A stretch of 43,562 bases of DNA from Promethearchaeota archaeon (GTDB taxonomy: Archaea > Asgardarchaeota > Lokiarchaeia > Sigyniarchaeales > SOKP01). The notes beneath the pieces are model-generated. The model did no database searches and was not told where the DNA came from. It saw only the letters and a list, made by a program, of their open reading frames with translations. Every line of letters begins with the position of its first letter. The stretch's first letter is position 1. Made by a program: the position numbers and the translations under genes. Below are positions 35,282 to 43,482 of the stretch, in pieces. Location of the stretch: the NCBI GenBank assembly GCA_016840165.1, contig JAEOSU010000003.1, positions 1 through 43,562 on the forward strand, read 5' to 3'.

Positions 35282-35445
35282 ATATTTCTTCGGAAAAACT
35301 CCAAAGGGACCAAAAGTATATTAATCTGACTTAATTTATTAAATCATCCACCATATATTTTTAAATATTATTTTAAGTGCTTTCCTAAAACTTTCCCTTC
35401 TTTCAATTGAGAAGATAGATTTTCCCTTTTATCCTATGAAAAGAT

Positions 35446-35460
35446 AGATATTTAAATAAG
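35446..35460 (+). promoter_or_regulatory. putative TATA box of short transcript
   Basis: GATATTTAAATAAG is a good archaeal TATA match about 40-50 bases before the ATG at 35499. Consensus only. Confidence 0.35.
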
Positions 35461-35498
35461 TTCAATTAATATATACTTATAACCATAAAATCGGAACC

Positions 35499-35606
35499 AT
35501 GACAGCAAAATATATTCTTATACCTAAAGCCGATGGAAGATCGGTTAAATACCTCAACCCTTATCGTTCTTCGAATCTCTCGAAATGGGGGAAACCCTGT
35601 TATTAG
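35499..35606 (+). CDS. candidate 35-residue small protein or structured RNA
   Basis: An ATG-to-stop frame encodes a basic, aromatic 35-residue peptide (begins MTAKYILIPKADGRSV, ends SNLSKWGKPCY). It sits 39 bases after a TATA-like element and is followed by CTCCTCTTTTT at about 35617-35627, a possible terminator. Equally, the DNA could be a small RNA: CCGAT-GGAAG-ATCGG (35530-35544) and GGG-GGAAA-CCC (35588-35597) form hairpins. The segment is noticeably less AT-rich than its surroundings. I recognise no protein or RNA family; both readings are inference. Confidence 0.3.
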   Translation: MTAKYILIPKADGRSVKYLNPYRSSNLSKWGKPCY

Positions 35607-35872
35607 ATAAATACGTCTCCTCTTTTTAATAGAAAATTTGTGCCTCGTGGTTTCCGGTTTTTCTATTTCCTTATCTTTTTTTATTCCAAATCATCTTTGG
35701 GATTAATAATTTTAACCATAGTGTATTGTATTTAATTTTAATATTTTCTATAAAAAAATAAAGAATTTTTTTGATAATTTAAATGGATTGAGATTCGAAG
35801 TGCAAAAAGTTAAAAAAAAAATAGTCTATTATTTAATAAGAAAATAATTTTATTTTTGAGTTGAGGTTAAAT

Positions 35873-36319
35873 TTGGTTAAAAATATTGAATTAAGTACCA
35901 AGTTAGATATGGAATTTGACGATCAAGCACCAGAAGCGCTTTTTGAGGCAATTATCAGCGATCTCCTAATCCCACGATATAAGGAAAATAAAGATTGGAA
36001 TTTAAGTCTAAATATTATTATCGAGGAGATGAATCGGTTAATTTCGAAATATGAATTAGATCCAAAGTTAAAATTAGGATTATTAAATCAAGTAGAAAAA
36101 CATTTAGATAAAGAAATTGAGGAGCTCACGGGTACTGCCAAAATAGAGATTCTATTCCTCAATATGGATGATTATGTCGAGGATATCAAGAAATTAATCA
36201 CTGCTGGTAAAGATAAACAACAATTACGACATGACATGGCACAATTGATTTTTCCACTAACAATCTTTGAATTAGGAGAACTATTTATCTTCTTAGGAAA
36301 ACGAGCTTTCTTAAAATAA
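35873..36319 (+). CDS. small helical protein of unknown function
   Basis: A 148-residue acidic, almost entirely helical protein (LDMEFDDQAPEALFEAIISD; KLKLGLLNQVEKHLDKEIEE; QLRHDMAQLIFPLTIFELGE). No Cys motif, signal or membrane segment. I choose the TTG at 35873 because GAGGT at 35863-35867 lies 5 bases upstream; the TTG at 35861 is in frame but overlaps that motif. Not recognised; the pattern is consistent with a helical-bundle adaptor. It converges on the PEP-synthase-like pair. Confidence 0.7.
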   Translation: MVKNIELSTKLDMEFDDQAPEALFEAIISDLLIPRYKENKDWNLSLNIIIEEMNRLISKYELDPKLKLGLLNQVEKHLDKEIEELTGTAKIEILFLNMDDYVEDIKKLITAGKDKQQLRHDMAQLIFPLTIFELGELFIFLGKRAFLK

Positions 36320-36371
36320 ACTCATTTTTAAATCCTTATAATTTTAACTCTTTTATTATCTTCACTTCTTA

Positions 36372-37343
36372 CTATTTAAGGGTTGTAATAGGACGAGATT
36401 GAAGGGCATAAACTTTATCATTATCAATAGCCCATTCAATATCTTGGGGCAAAATTAGGTATTTCTCAAGTTGTAGGCCTAGAAGGTAGAGTTTTTTTAT
36501 ATAAGCATCATTTAATGAGCATTGACATCTGAGATCCTCATCCATGGTAATTAATTGAGTGGACGGGCTGTTGGGATTAGCTTTTGATAACTGTTCCTTT
36601 TCTCCTATAATCTTGCTTATAATAGTTCCATTAGATTTATCGAGAATTATTAGATCCGGATTAATTTTATTATTGGTAATGGCATCCCCTAAACCCCATG
36701 TAGAGTTTATTAACATCTGATCGCGATTGTTATTAATGACATTAGCAGTAAATAAGACACCTGAGCATTCGGAGAATACCATTTTCTGAATTACGATTGC
36801 GATTTCAATGTCTAATAGGGAGAGTTCTTTTCCCTTATTTCTAATATAAAGTATATATAACAATGCCTGAGGGGAGAATAAAGATGCCCAGCATTTTTTC
36901 AGTGAGTTGATGATATCTTGAAGATTTTTATTATTAAGAATGGTTTCCGCTTGTCCTGCAAAAGAAAATAGCTCTGAATCCTCGATATTAGCTGAGGATC
37001 TCACTGCGAGGGATAATTCATTGCCAAATTCTATCTTTAAATTTTGGTAGGCTTTTTTAAGTTCGAGGAAAACAGCTTGCGGTATTTCTGAATTTAGGAT
37101 ACAATCGGTAATAGTTTTTGAAAAAGTGAATACCTCATTTTTAGTATAATTCTGGGATAAAGAAGAAAGAATTTTATCATGGTACTTTGACTCCTTAATA
37201 AAAGTTTTGTAGGATTTTGTGTTTAAAATAAATCCCGGAGGAACATTTATTCCAAGATTTGCCATTGTTATGAGTTTGGAGCCCTTTCCACCATATAACT
37301 CATTATTACTGATGTTATTATGTATATTTGCTAGATATTTCAT
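36372..37343 (-). CDS. PEP synthase/PPDK-type ATP-grasp domain protein (standalone)
   Basis: A 323-residue protein equal to the N-terminal ATP-binding domain of PEP synthase, PPDK and rifampicin phosphotransferase. Motifs in order: LYGGKGSKLITMANLGINVP, AVRSSANIEDSELFSFAGQA, SLFSPQALLYI, VIQKMVFSECSGVLFTAN, WGLGDAI, and the C-terminal DIEWAIDNDKVYALQSRPIT. All are close to family consensus, so the domain should bind ATP and phosphorylate a partner histidine. The usual phosphohistidine and PEP/pyruvate domains are missing from this chain. The phosphohistidine domain is encoded by the gene immediately upstream (25-base gap), so the two probably act as a split enzyme. Confidence 0.88.
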   Translation of the reverse strand: MKYLANIHNNISNNELYGGKGSKLITMANLGINVPPGFILNTKSYKTFIKESKYHDKILSSLSQNYTKNEVFTFSKTITDCILNSEIPQAVFLELKKAYQNLKIEFGNELSLAVRSSANIEDSELFSFAGQAETILNNKNLQDIINSLKKCWASLFSPQALLYILYIRNKGKELSLLDIEIAIVIQKMVFSECSGVLFTANVINNNRDQMLINSTWGLGDAITNNKINPDLIILDKSNGTIISKIIGEKEQLSKANPNSPSTQLITMDEDLRCQCSLNDAYIKKLYLLGLQLEKYLILPQDIEWAIDNDKVYALQSRPITTLK

Positions 37344-37368
37344 ATTTTTAGAATGAGAATTTTAATTT

Positions 37369-37725
37369 TTATGGATGTAAGTATAGAAAACCACGACTAT
37401 CTCCATCATGCTTAAGCGAAACTTTCTTTCCATTTAAATTTGAAGGATCTTTGAGTTTTAATTTAATCGCCATAATACAAGGAATTCCAAACTCTCGGGA
37501 AACAATAGCTAAATGAGATCCAGGTCCACCAGTAGTGCATATTGTACCAGCCAATTCTGATAAAATTGGACTTAGAGTGGTAATTCCCGCATCATCGACA
37601 ATACAAATTTTTCCAGAGGCGTTATCAAATAGAGCAATAACATCATCAATAGTTTTAATATAAACTGCTTCCCCAGATACCTCAGTTTTCGATGAACAAG
37701 AAAGTCCTTCACCAATCTTTTCCAT
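37369..37725 (-). CDS. phosphohistidine (PEP-utiliser mobile) domain protein
   Basis: A 118-residue protein corresponding to the swivelling phosphohistidine domain of PEP synthase-like enzymes. The key loop is TTGGPGSHLAIVSREFGIPC with the phospho-acceptor H71. The N-terminal GLSCSSKTEVSGEAVYI is the usual glycine/serine strand that opens this domain, and VDDAGITTLSPILSELAGTI the strand-helix before the loop. It is first in a two-gene unit with the ATP-grasp protein, the reverse of the domain order in fused enzymes. The PEP/pyruvate-binding barrel is not in the window, so the final phosphoryl acceptor is unknown. Confidence 0.85.
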   Translation of the reverse strand: MEKIGEGLSCSSKTEVSGEAVYIKTIDDVIALFDNASGKICIVDDAGITTLSPILSELAGTICTTGGPGSHLAIVSREFGIPCIMAIKLKLKDPSNLNGKKVSLKHDGDSRGFLYLHP

Positions 37726-37892
37726 GACTATGTTCTCTCGATTGTATTGATATGTGATAGATGAATTAGTTTTTAATTTTTTATATAATACTTAAATTTT
37801 TTCATTTGCTTCGATAGATGATTAAAACTTTATATTAAATTATATGCTTTATTGATATAACTTCATTAATTTAATTTTAGAGCTCGATAATA

Positions 37893-39050
37893 GTGAATAT
37901 TAAAGAAGCCAATGAATTAATCACTAAAGCATCAGAATTGGTTGATTATCAAGTATCTAAACGTGGTCTTCTAGAAAGCCAATTATTCCCAGTTACGGCT
38001 TATATCTGCGTGTCATTTTATAATGCCTATGATATGCTTTATGACGTGTTGAGTAGGGTTGCGAAAAAAACTACACCTGAGAAAATGGGTAAGGAAAGTA
38101 GAAAAATTCTTTCAGAAATTCATGCTTTAAGTATCTTTTATCTTCCCTTATATTACATGGTGGGACGGATGGGAGAGATTTCGAGAAAAAATGGTGATTC
38201 ACATTCAGAATCCGAGGATAAGAGAGAGCAAACTATGTTTATTCTTGACTTCTGGAATCGATTAGCTCGTTCCTATTTCCAAAATAACCAATTATCAGTT
38301 TATGATTCTAATAAGAAAAATGTAGCTCTCGACCAGCCAGATATCGACTGGGTTAAGGATAGAATTACCAATATTTCTGGTGATGAGGCAAAATCAATAA
38401 AAAGAACTATGGCTAATTTAGAAACCATCTCTTTTTTAGATGAATGTGAAGCACGAGCAAAAATATGTGATCATGGCCCCTATGACGTAAAAAATAATGA
38501 GATATTGGTATTTCGAGAAATTTCACATTTATATGCAGGAGGAAAGCCTCATTTTTCTTGGTCTGAAACGAAAGCAAAAGCGCCGTATCCCAATATTGCA
38601 TTTGTATATCGTTTAAAAGATGTGGAGACGACTTTTGATGATTTTGCTACACTTGAAACTAATCCTGGTGACTTTTCAGACCATATTACTGGAGTAGGTC
38701 TATTCACGAGAGATGGAAATACTGTTGAATCTATTGGTTTGGATGAACTTCCTGCTTTTAACGATTATGCAGTTCAAGCTAATAAGGAATTGTTTCTTAA
38801 ATTTTCAAAATGGGACAGAAAGCAACGCCTCATCGCAGGAGCGTACGCCTATTGTTACGGTTATGCAAGATATACCAATTTTGTGGGGATCACAGATGAG
38901 ATTAATTGGGATCTGACAGAAAGAACAATGCAAAAGTATATCCCAGAATTTATGGAATCTGATTTTGATCCTGGAATCCCACGCTTAATGAGAAGTAAGG
39001 CAAAAAAGAGAAGAGAGGGCCCATCACTTTATCTGTTGCCAGAGGATTAA
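37893..39050 (+). CDS. unknown protein, first gene of acyl/lipid operon
   Basis: A 385-residue protein I do not recognise. The N-terminal ~130 residues are helical and aromatic-rich (FPVTAYICVSFYNAYDMLYD; ALSIFYLPLYYMVGRMGEIS). A central region has DECEARAKICDHGPYDVKNN and EILVFREISHLYAGGKPHFS. The C-terminus is basic (RLMRSKAKKRREGPSLYLLP). The start is GTG at 37893, the only standard start after the in-frame stop at 37878. The downstream gene begins 5 bases after its stop, so it is surely cotranscribed with the lipocalin-like and AMP-ligase genes. A role in lipid or isoprenoid metabolism is inferred from that alone. Confidence 0.75.
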   Translation: MNIKEANELITKASELVDYQVSKRGLLESQLFPVTAYICVSFYNAYDMLYDVLSRVAKKTTPEKMGKESRKILSEIHALSIFYLPLYYMVGRMGEISRKNGDSHSESEDKREQTMFILDFWNRLARSYFQNNQLSVYDSNKKNVALDQPDIDWVKDRITNISGDEAKSIKRTMANLETISFLDECEARAKICDHGPYDVKNNEILVFREISHLYAGGKPHFSWSETKAKAPYPNIAFVYRLKDVETTFDDFATLETNPGDFSDHITGVGLFTRDGNTVESIGLDELPAFNDYAVQANKELFLKFSKWDRKQRLIAGAYAYCYGYARYTNFVGITDEINWDLTERTMQKYIPEFMESDFDPGIPRLMRSKAKKRREGPSLYLLPED

Positions 39051-39055
39051 ATAGG

Positions 39056-39976
39056 ATGGATAAAAAAGGTTTTTCTAGAAGATTAAATGGGTCTGATGAA
39101 TATCTTCATAACCCTACTAAGGAATTAAAATGGCGTGAGTCTTATTATTTTAACTGGGTGGATTTAGAAAACAAAATATCCGGTTTTTCTACAATAGGGA
39201 TTTTACCAAATGAAAAGCGTCGTGAATTTGTATTCTTCTTATTTTTAAAGGATAGAAATGAGACCTACTATAAAGAACCATTTTTAGATAAATTTGATGA
39301 AGATATCAATACGATGCTACGAGAGAAGAAACTTAGTTATGTCTTGATTGATCCTTTTAAAGAATGGCAAATCAATTATGTCTCAAGGAAATTGAGTTTT
39401 AATATCACCTTTGAGACCAGATTTCCCACCTATAATTTTGGAGTTGACTCTTCAGCTTCTTGGCACCAACATTTTGAGGCATCAGGGAAGATTTCTGGGG
39501 TTATAAATTTTAAGAATGGAAAAAGTATAAAAATTAGCGGTTATGGTCAAAGAGATAAAAGTTGGGGATATCGAGATTGGCATCAATTTGACAAATGGTA
39601 TGCGGGTCATTATCAATTTAAAAAGTGGGCATGTGCTTTTCGAAAAGATAAAATTAAACAGAAAATTGACCTCTCGGGACACATTTCTAATAAATCGGGC
39701 AATATACCTTTAAAAGAAGTCTCAATTGAAACTGAACTAGATAGAGATCAATTTAAGAGCCCTCTCTCAAGTATTTATAAAATAACGGATATAGATGATA
39801 ACCATTATAGGATTAAAGCTCAGAGAATTAAGAATAATTCTTTTATTCGCTTTGTGAGAGAGTTTGACGGAGGTTCCACTGAATTATTTGAACAAATGGT
39901 AATTATGGAAGATTTGGATACAGGGGAGATTGGGTCTGGTATGATGGAACATTTAAGAACAATACCAATTAAATAA
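39056..39976 (+). CDS. AttH/CrtC-like lipocalin-fold protein (DUF7064-like)
   Basis: A 306-residue protein whose centre, SGYGQRDKSWGYRDWHQFDK (about residues 160-180), is the hallmark RD-x-SWG-x-RDW motif of AttH/carotenoid 1,2-hydratase-like double-lipocalin proteins. The N-terminal half has KWRESYYFNWVDLENKISGF, and strands continue to the end (EIGSGMMEHLRTIPIK). Family members act on or bind hydrophobic molecules, and many sit beside acyl-CoA enzymes; an enzymatic role is known only for the CrtC branch. No signal peptide is seen, so it is cytosolic. Middle gene of an operon, 5 bases after the previous gene and 22 before the acyl-CoA synthetase. Confidence 0.7.
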   Translation: MDKKGFSRRLNGSDEYLHNPTKELKWRESYYFNWVDLENKISGFSTIGILPNEKRREFVFFLFLKDRNETYYKEPFLDKFDEDINTMLREKKLSYVLIDPFKEWQINYVSRKLSFNITFETRFPTYNFGVDSSASWHQHFEASGKISGVINFKNGKSIKISGYGQRDKSWGYRDWHQFDKWYAGHYQFKKWACAFRKDKIKQKIDLSGHISNKSGNIPLKEVSIETELDRDQFKSPLSSIYKITDIDDNHYRIKAQRIKNNSFIRFVREFDGGSTELFEQMVIMEDLDTGEIGSGMMEHLRTIPIK

Positions 39977-39998
39977 TTAATATAATAAGGTGATAAAA

Positions 39999-41654
39999 AT
40001 GGTAAAATTTAAACGAGGCCACCTCTATTATCCTGAAATTCCAATTCATGCTTTACTTGAAGATACTGCAAAAAGATTTCCTAATAGAAATGCTTTTGTT
40101 TATCCAAAGAAAATGACTTTTAAGGAGCTTAAAAGTAAAGTGGATATTTTTGCGTCTATATTGAATAATTTAGGGTTAAAAAAAGGAGATAGAGTCGCGT
40201 TATTCGGTCCAAATTCAATAGAATGGGAGATCTCTTTTTTTGGTTTAGAGAAAGTTGGAGCAATCTTAGTTCCAATGAATCCACAGTTTAAAGAAACGGA
40301 AGTAAAATATGAGTTGAATGATTCAGGTGTCGAAACGATTATTGTTTCCCACCATCTTTATTCCGTTGTAGCAACGGTTAGATCGCAAACTAACTTAAAA
40401 CATGTCATAATTATAGAGTCAGATAAAGAAAGTGTTATTAAATTACCAGAAGAGACATTAGGATGGAATCAGTTAATGAAAAATACCGCTTCAAATCCTC
40501 CAGAAGTAAGTTTTAATACTAAAGACGACCTTGCAGCTCTTGTATATACAAGTGGAACAACGGGGCTCCCTAAAGGTACAATGTTAACCCACTACAACAT
40601 TGTCTCCAATATTATTCAGATTTCTCAGATTTTTGAACTAAGTGAACTAGATGTTGCGATAATAGTACTCCCGCTTTATCACATCTATGGATTAAATGTA
40701 GGGATGAATCAAGCAGTTTGGTTAGGAGCCTCTCAAGTGGTAATTCCCCGATTTGAAGTAAAAGAATTCTGTGAATTAATTGAGAAATATCAAGTATCAT
40801 ATAGTTTATGCGTTCCACCTATTTTTTTAGCAGTTGTCAGACACCTTGAAGAACCTAACAATAAAGGATACGATTGGACAAATCTCAAAATTTTCAATAA
40901 TGGAGCGGCCCCAATACCTCTTGAACTTCTTGAAAGATTTGATAAACTTGCTAAGGAAAAATGTAATGCTCATGAAGTAACAGTTCAACATGGGTGGGGT
41001 TTAACTGAAGCCTCACCTGTAGTTGCAGTAAACCCAATGTATCGCCCCAAGATGGAATCACAAGGGACACTCATTCCCGATACCTTTCATAAAATTATTG
41101 ATTTAGAGTCAGGTAAAGAAGTAGCTAAACGAGGAGAACTGGGCGAATTAGTGATTAAAGGTCCGCAAGTTATGCTGGGCTATTGGAATAAACCAGAAGA
41201 TACTGAAAATGCTTTTTGGATTGATCCAACTACCAATGAAAAATGGTTAAGAACAGGGGATATGGCTTATATAGACGAGGAGGAATATGAACACCTCGCA
41301 GATCGCATCAAAGAGATGATTAAGTATAAGGGATGGAGTATTGCACCCGCTGAACTTGAAGATTTACTATATAAAAATCCCCACGTGTTTGATGCGGCGG
41401 TTATTGGCAAACCGTCCAAAGAATTAGATGTTGGACAAATACCAAAGGCATTTATTATGTTAAAGGAACAATCGAAAGGGAAGATTACTGAAAAAGAGAT
41501 CATGAATTGGGTAGCAGAACGGATTTCCGCATATAAAAAGATCCGAGAAGTTGAATTCGTCGATTCTATCCCAAAATCTGGTTCCGGCAAAATTTTGCGT
41601 AGAGAATTAGTGGAACTTGAGAAAAATAGATTTGATAGATCATTTAATGATTAG
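39999..41654 (+). CDS. acyl-CoA synthetase (AMP-forming fatty acid-CoA ligase)
   Basis: A 551-residue ANL-superfamily ligase that activates a carboxylic acid with ATP to an acyl-AMP and then an acyl-CoA. The P-loop is YTSGTTGLPKGTMLTHYN; VQHGWGLTEASPV is the A5 motif; RTGDMAYIDEEEYEHLADR and the hinge/A8 region follow; the A10 Lys lies in PKSGSGKILRREL. Length and motif order fit long- or medium-chain fatty acid-CoA ligases. I prefer the ATG at 39999 over the GTG at 39990 because AAGGTG then has proper spacing. Last gene of the operon; its stop lies 1 base from the convergent surface-protein gene. Confidence 0.93.
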   Translation: MVKFKRGHLYYPEIPIHALLEDTAKRFPNRNAFVYPKKMTFKELKSKVDIFASILNNLGLKKGDRVALFGPNSIEWEISFFGLEKVGAILVPMNPQFKETEVKYELNDSGVETIIVSHHLYSVVATVRSQTNLKHVIIIESDKESVIKLPEETLGWNQLMKNTASNPPEVSFNTKDDLAALVYTSGTTGLPKGTMLTHYNIVSNIIQISQIFELSELDVAIIVLPLYHIYGLNVGMNQAVWLGASQVVIPRFEVKEFCELIEKYQVSYSLCVPPIFLAVVRHLEEPNNKGYDWTNLKIFNNGAAPIPLELLERFDKLAKEKCNAHEVTVQHGWGLTEASPVVAVNPMYRPKMESQGTLIPDTFHKIIDLESGKEVAKRGELGELVIKGPQVMLGYWNKPEDTENAFWIDPTTNEKWLRTGDMAYIDEEEYEHLADRIKEMIKYKGWSIAPAELEDLLYKNPHVFDAAVIGKPSKELDVGQIPKAFIMLKEQSKGKITEKEIMNWVAERISAYKKIREVEFVDSIPKSGSGKILRRELVELEKNRFDRSFND

Positions 41655-41655
41655 T

Positions 41656-43281
41656 TCATTGATTTAGGATATACTGATCATCAATGATATCAATTTGAAA
41701 AATTTTAGCATCTAACCAAGATTCGCAAGTTTTTTGACTTGTCCAAAGCCTAGTTCCATCCCACGTGATTCCAATTGTACCTTCTGCAGCAGGGTATATT
41801 TGACCTGCAATTGTGCCATTCATGTTCCACTTAGTAAGCATTAGTTCTTCACCACACCAGAAATGAGTACCTGTCCAGGTTATTCCTCCAACCGCGGAGC
41901 CCCCGACTAAATTAATCGTTTCGATGAGATTCATGGTTTTATTGAGTTTATATATGTGTTGAGCATCTGAAAAATAAATGAATGTCCCATCTGAAGCTAC
42001 TCCGATCACAGAATCTACTCCCATTGGAATATCATACACTGCGATAATGTCAATTAAATTGCTAGCATTAGGCTGAAATTTGTAAATCTTGTTCAAAACG
42101 ATATCATGAGTCCAAAAATGTTCACCATCGTAAGCCAGACCATTAGGATTTGGGATGATATCATTTCCAAACTGTTCTTTTGTCTCAGTAGTAAGATTGA
42201 TCTTTACAAAATCTTGGGAAGAACCCTTGATAAATGAACGGTGTTCGAACTTCCAAAGGCATCCATTTACATACTCAAGACTCCAATCAAATGTTGTCTC
42301 ATTCTCCAATTTCCTAATAATTTGACGTGTCTCATCTATATCCGGATAAACATACAAATAACGATCTTCAGGATCCCCGGGAACGTATCCTAATTTCCGT
42401 GGTTCTGGATTATCATAATCCAAGTAAGGGATTGGAACAGTTCCATTACCCAGTAAATCATTTCCAGAAGTAATATTTGTTGTTGTTGGATCCAAGATGA
42501 TTTGGGCGCCTACGTCTTTGAACTTATTTTCAATGATTGTTAGATTTGAATATAAATTTCCACTCACAGCAGTCCCCGTGTAATTAACAAAATAATTACT
42601 AAATATATCCACATTAGTAGCTTCCGAATAAATCGCAAAATTTCCCCCATTAAAGATATTAAAGCGAACCGTGATATTGGGATTAAAGTCTTCTAAAGAG
42701 AGATCATGATATCCATTATCATAAATTAAGCAGGATTCAATCAATAAAGTAGATCTAGAAGAATAGACTCCCTCTGCGTGAATCCATCTAATAATAGTGT
42801 GGGATATATTAAGTCTAGATCCTCCAGATTCGATTCCAATAAACGCAAATTCGATAATAGCATACATGAATACTGATGCGTTAGTATCCATGCAGTATAT
42901 TCCCCCCCAATCTCCATTGATGGGATCTTCCGCATCTGATGTGAACCAAATCTGCTTTTCGGGAGTCCCAATCGCAATTATATTCCCACCTGTCGAGGAA
43001 ATGCTCTTTCTACTCCCTCCCTTATAACCCCTATAATGTTCGAATTCTAAAAAAGTCCCGGGTAATATGGTCAGAGTCACGTTTTTTGGAATGACTACGC
43101 TATCTTTCACATGTATGAATCCTTGCCATGTGGTATCCTCACTTAGCATGCCGCCAACTATGGTCACCTCAGGACCAGATTTGGGGCCTTGAGATAATAT
43201 TAAAATGAGTGATATTGGAGTGATTAAAACAAGGACTAGTGTAAGTAATATTAAAATTTTCTTACGGGATGTTTCGTTCAA
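41656..43281 (-). CDS. secreted/membrane-anchored beta-helix plus propeller-like surface protein
   Basis: A 541-residue protein with an N-terminal hydrophobic anchor (~9-30) after a basic start, so most of it is outside. Residues ~45-285 are right-handed beta-helix turns; TILPGTFLEFEHYRG and GTPEKQIWFTSDAEDPINGD are typical of the capping region of such helices. The C-terminal ~180 residues contain repeated strands such as GLAYDGEHFWTHDI, IGVASDGTFIYFSD, GITWTGTHFWCGE and IGITWDGTRLWTSQ, the blades of a beta-propeller-like domain. Many N-x-S/T sequons suggest glycosylation. It probably binds extracellular glycan or protein; no catalytic motif is visible. Confidence 0.75.
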   Translation of the reverse strand: MNETSRKKILILLTLVLVLITPISLILILSQGPKSGPEVTIVGGMLSEDTTWQGFIHVKDSVVIPKNVTLTILPGTFLEFEHYRGYKGGSRKSISSTGGNIIAIGTPEKQIWFTSDAEDPINGDWGGIYCMDTNASVFMYAIIEFAFIGIESGGSRLNISHTIIRWIHAEGVYSSRSTLLIESCLIYDNGYHDLSLEDFNPNITVRFNIFNGGNFAIYSEATNVDIFSNYFVNYTGTAVSGNLYSNLTIIENKFKDVGAQIILDPTTTNITSGNDLLGNGTVPIPYLDYDNPEPRKLGYVPGDPEDRYLYVYPDIDETRQIIRKLENETTFDWSLEYVNGCLWKFEHRSFIKGSSQDFVKINLTTETKEQFGNDIIPNPNGLAYDGEHFWTHDIVLNKIYKFQPNASNLIDIIAVYDIPMGVDSVIGVASDGTFIYFSDAQHIYKLNKTMNLIETINLVGGSAVGGITWTGTHFWCGEELMLTKWNMNGTIAGQIYPAAEGTIGITWDGTRLWTSQKTCESWLDAKIFQIDIIDDQYILNQ

Positions 43282-43482
43282 CTTAAATTAAACCTCATTA
43301 GCCAATAAGCTAACAGAAGATACATTGAATTATAAGAATTATGAAATTTTTAGATTGTTCCCAATCGTACATTAATTATTTATATTGAAAAGTTTAAAAG
43401 CTAAATATAGTAAATCTATCTAATTGAATTATTATAAAATTAAATATTAACTTAAAAATTAGGAAAAGGGTGTTATGTAAGT

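Larger units (their letters stand above)
35282..35872. other. 591-base intergenic region with one candidate short transcript
   Basis: No long open frame on either strand. The right part (about 35610-35860) is AT-rich with T-runs and A-runs and nothing I can assign. The middle (35446-35635) stands out: higher GC, a TATA-like element, a short ORF, two hairpins and a T-run, listed separately. A TTCGAATC at about 35570 looks like a tRNA T-loop, but no cloverleaf forms around it. Confidence 0.6.

Noticed and set aside
35560..35590. tRNA T-loop-like TTCGAATC in the long intergenic region
   Set aside because: The flanking bases do not form a T-stem, and no acceptor or anticodon stems could be placed.
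36372..37725. Frameshifted fused PEP synthase
   Set aside because: The order of the domains is reversed compared with the fused enzyme, both ORFs have their own start and stop, and the domains are complete, so a simple frameshift cannot explain them.
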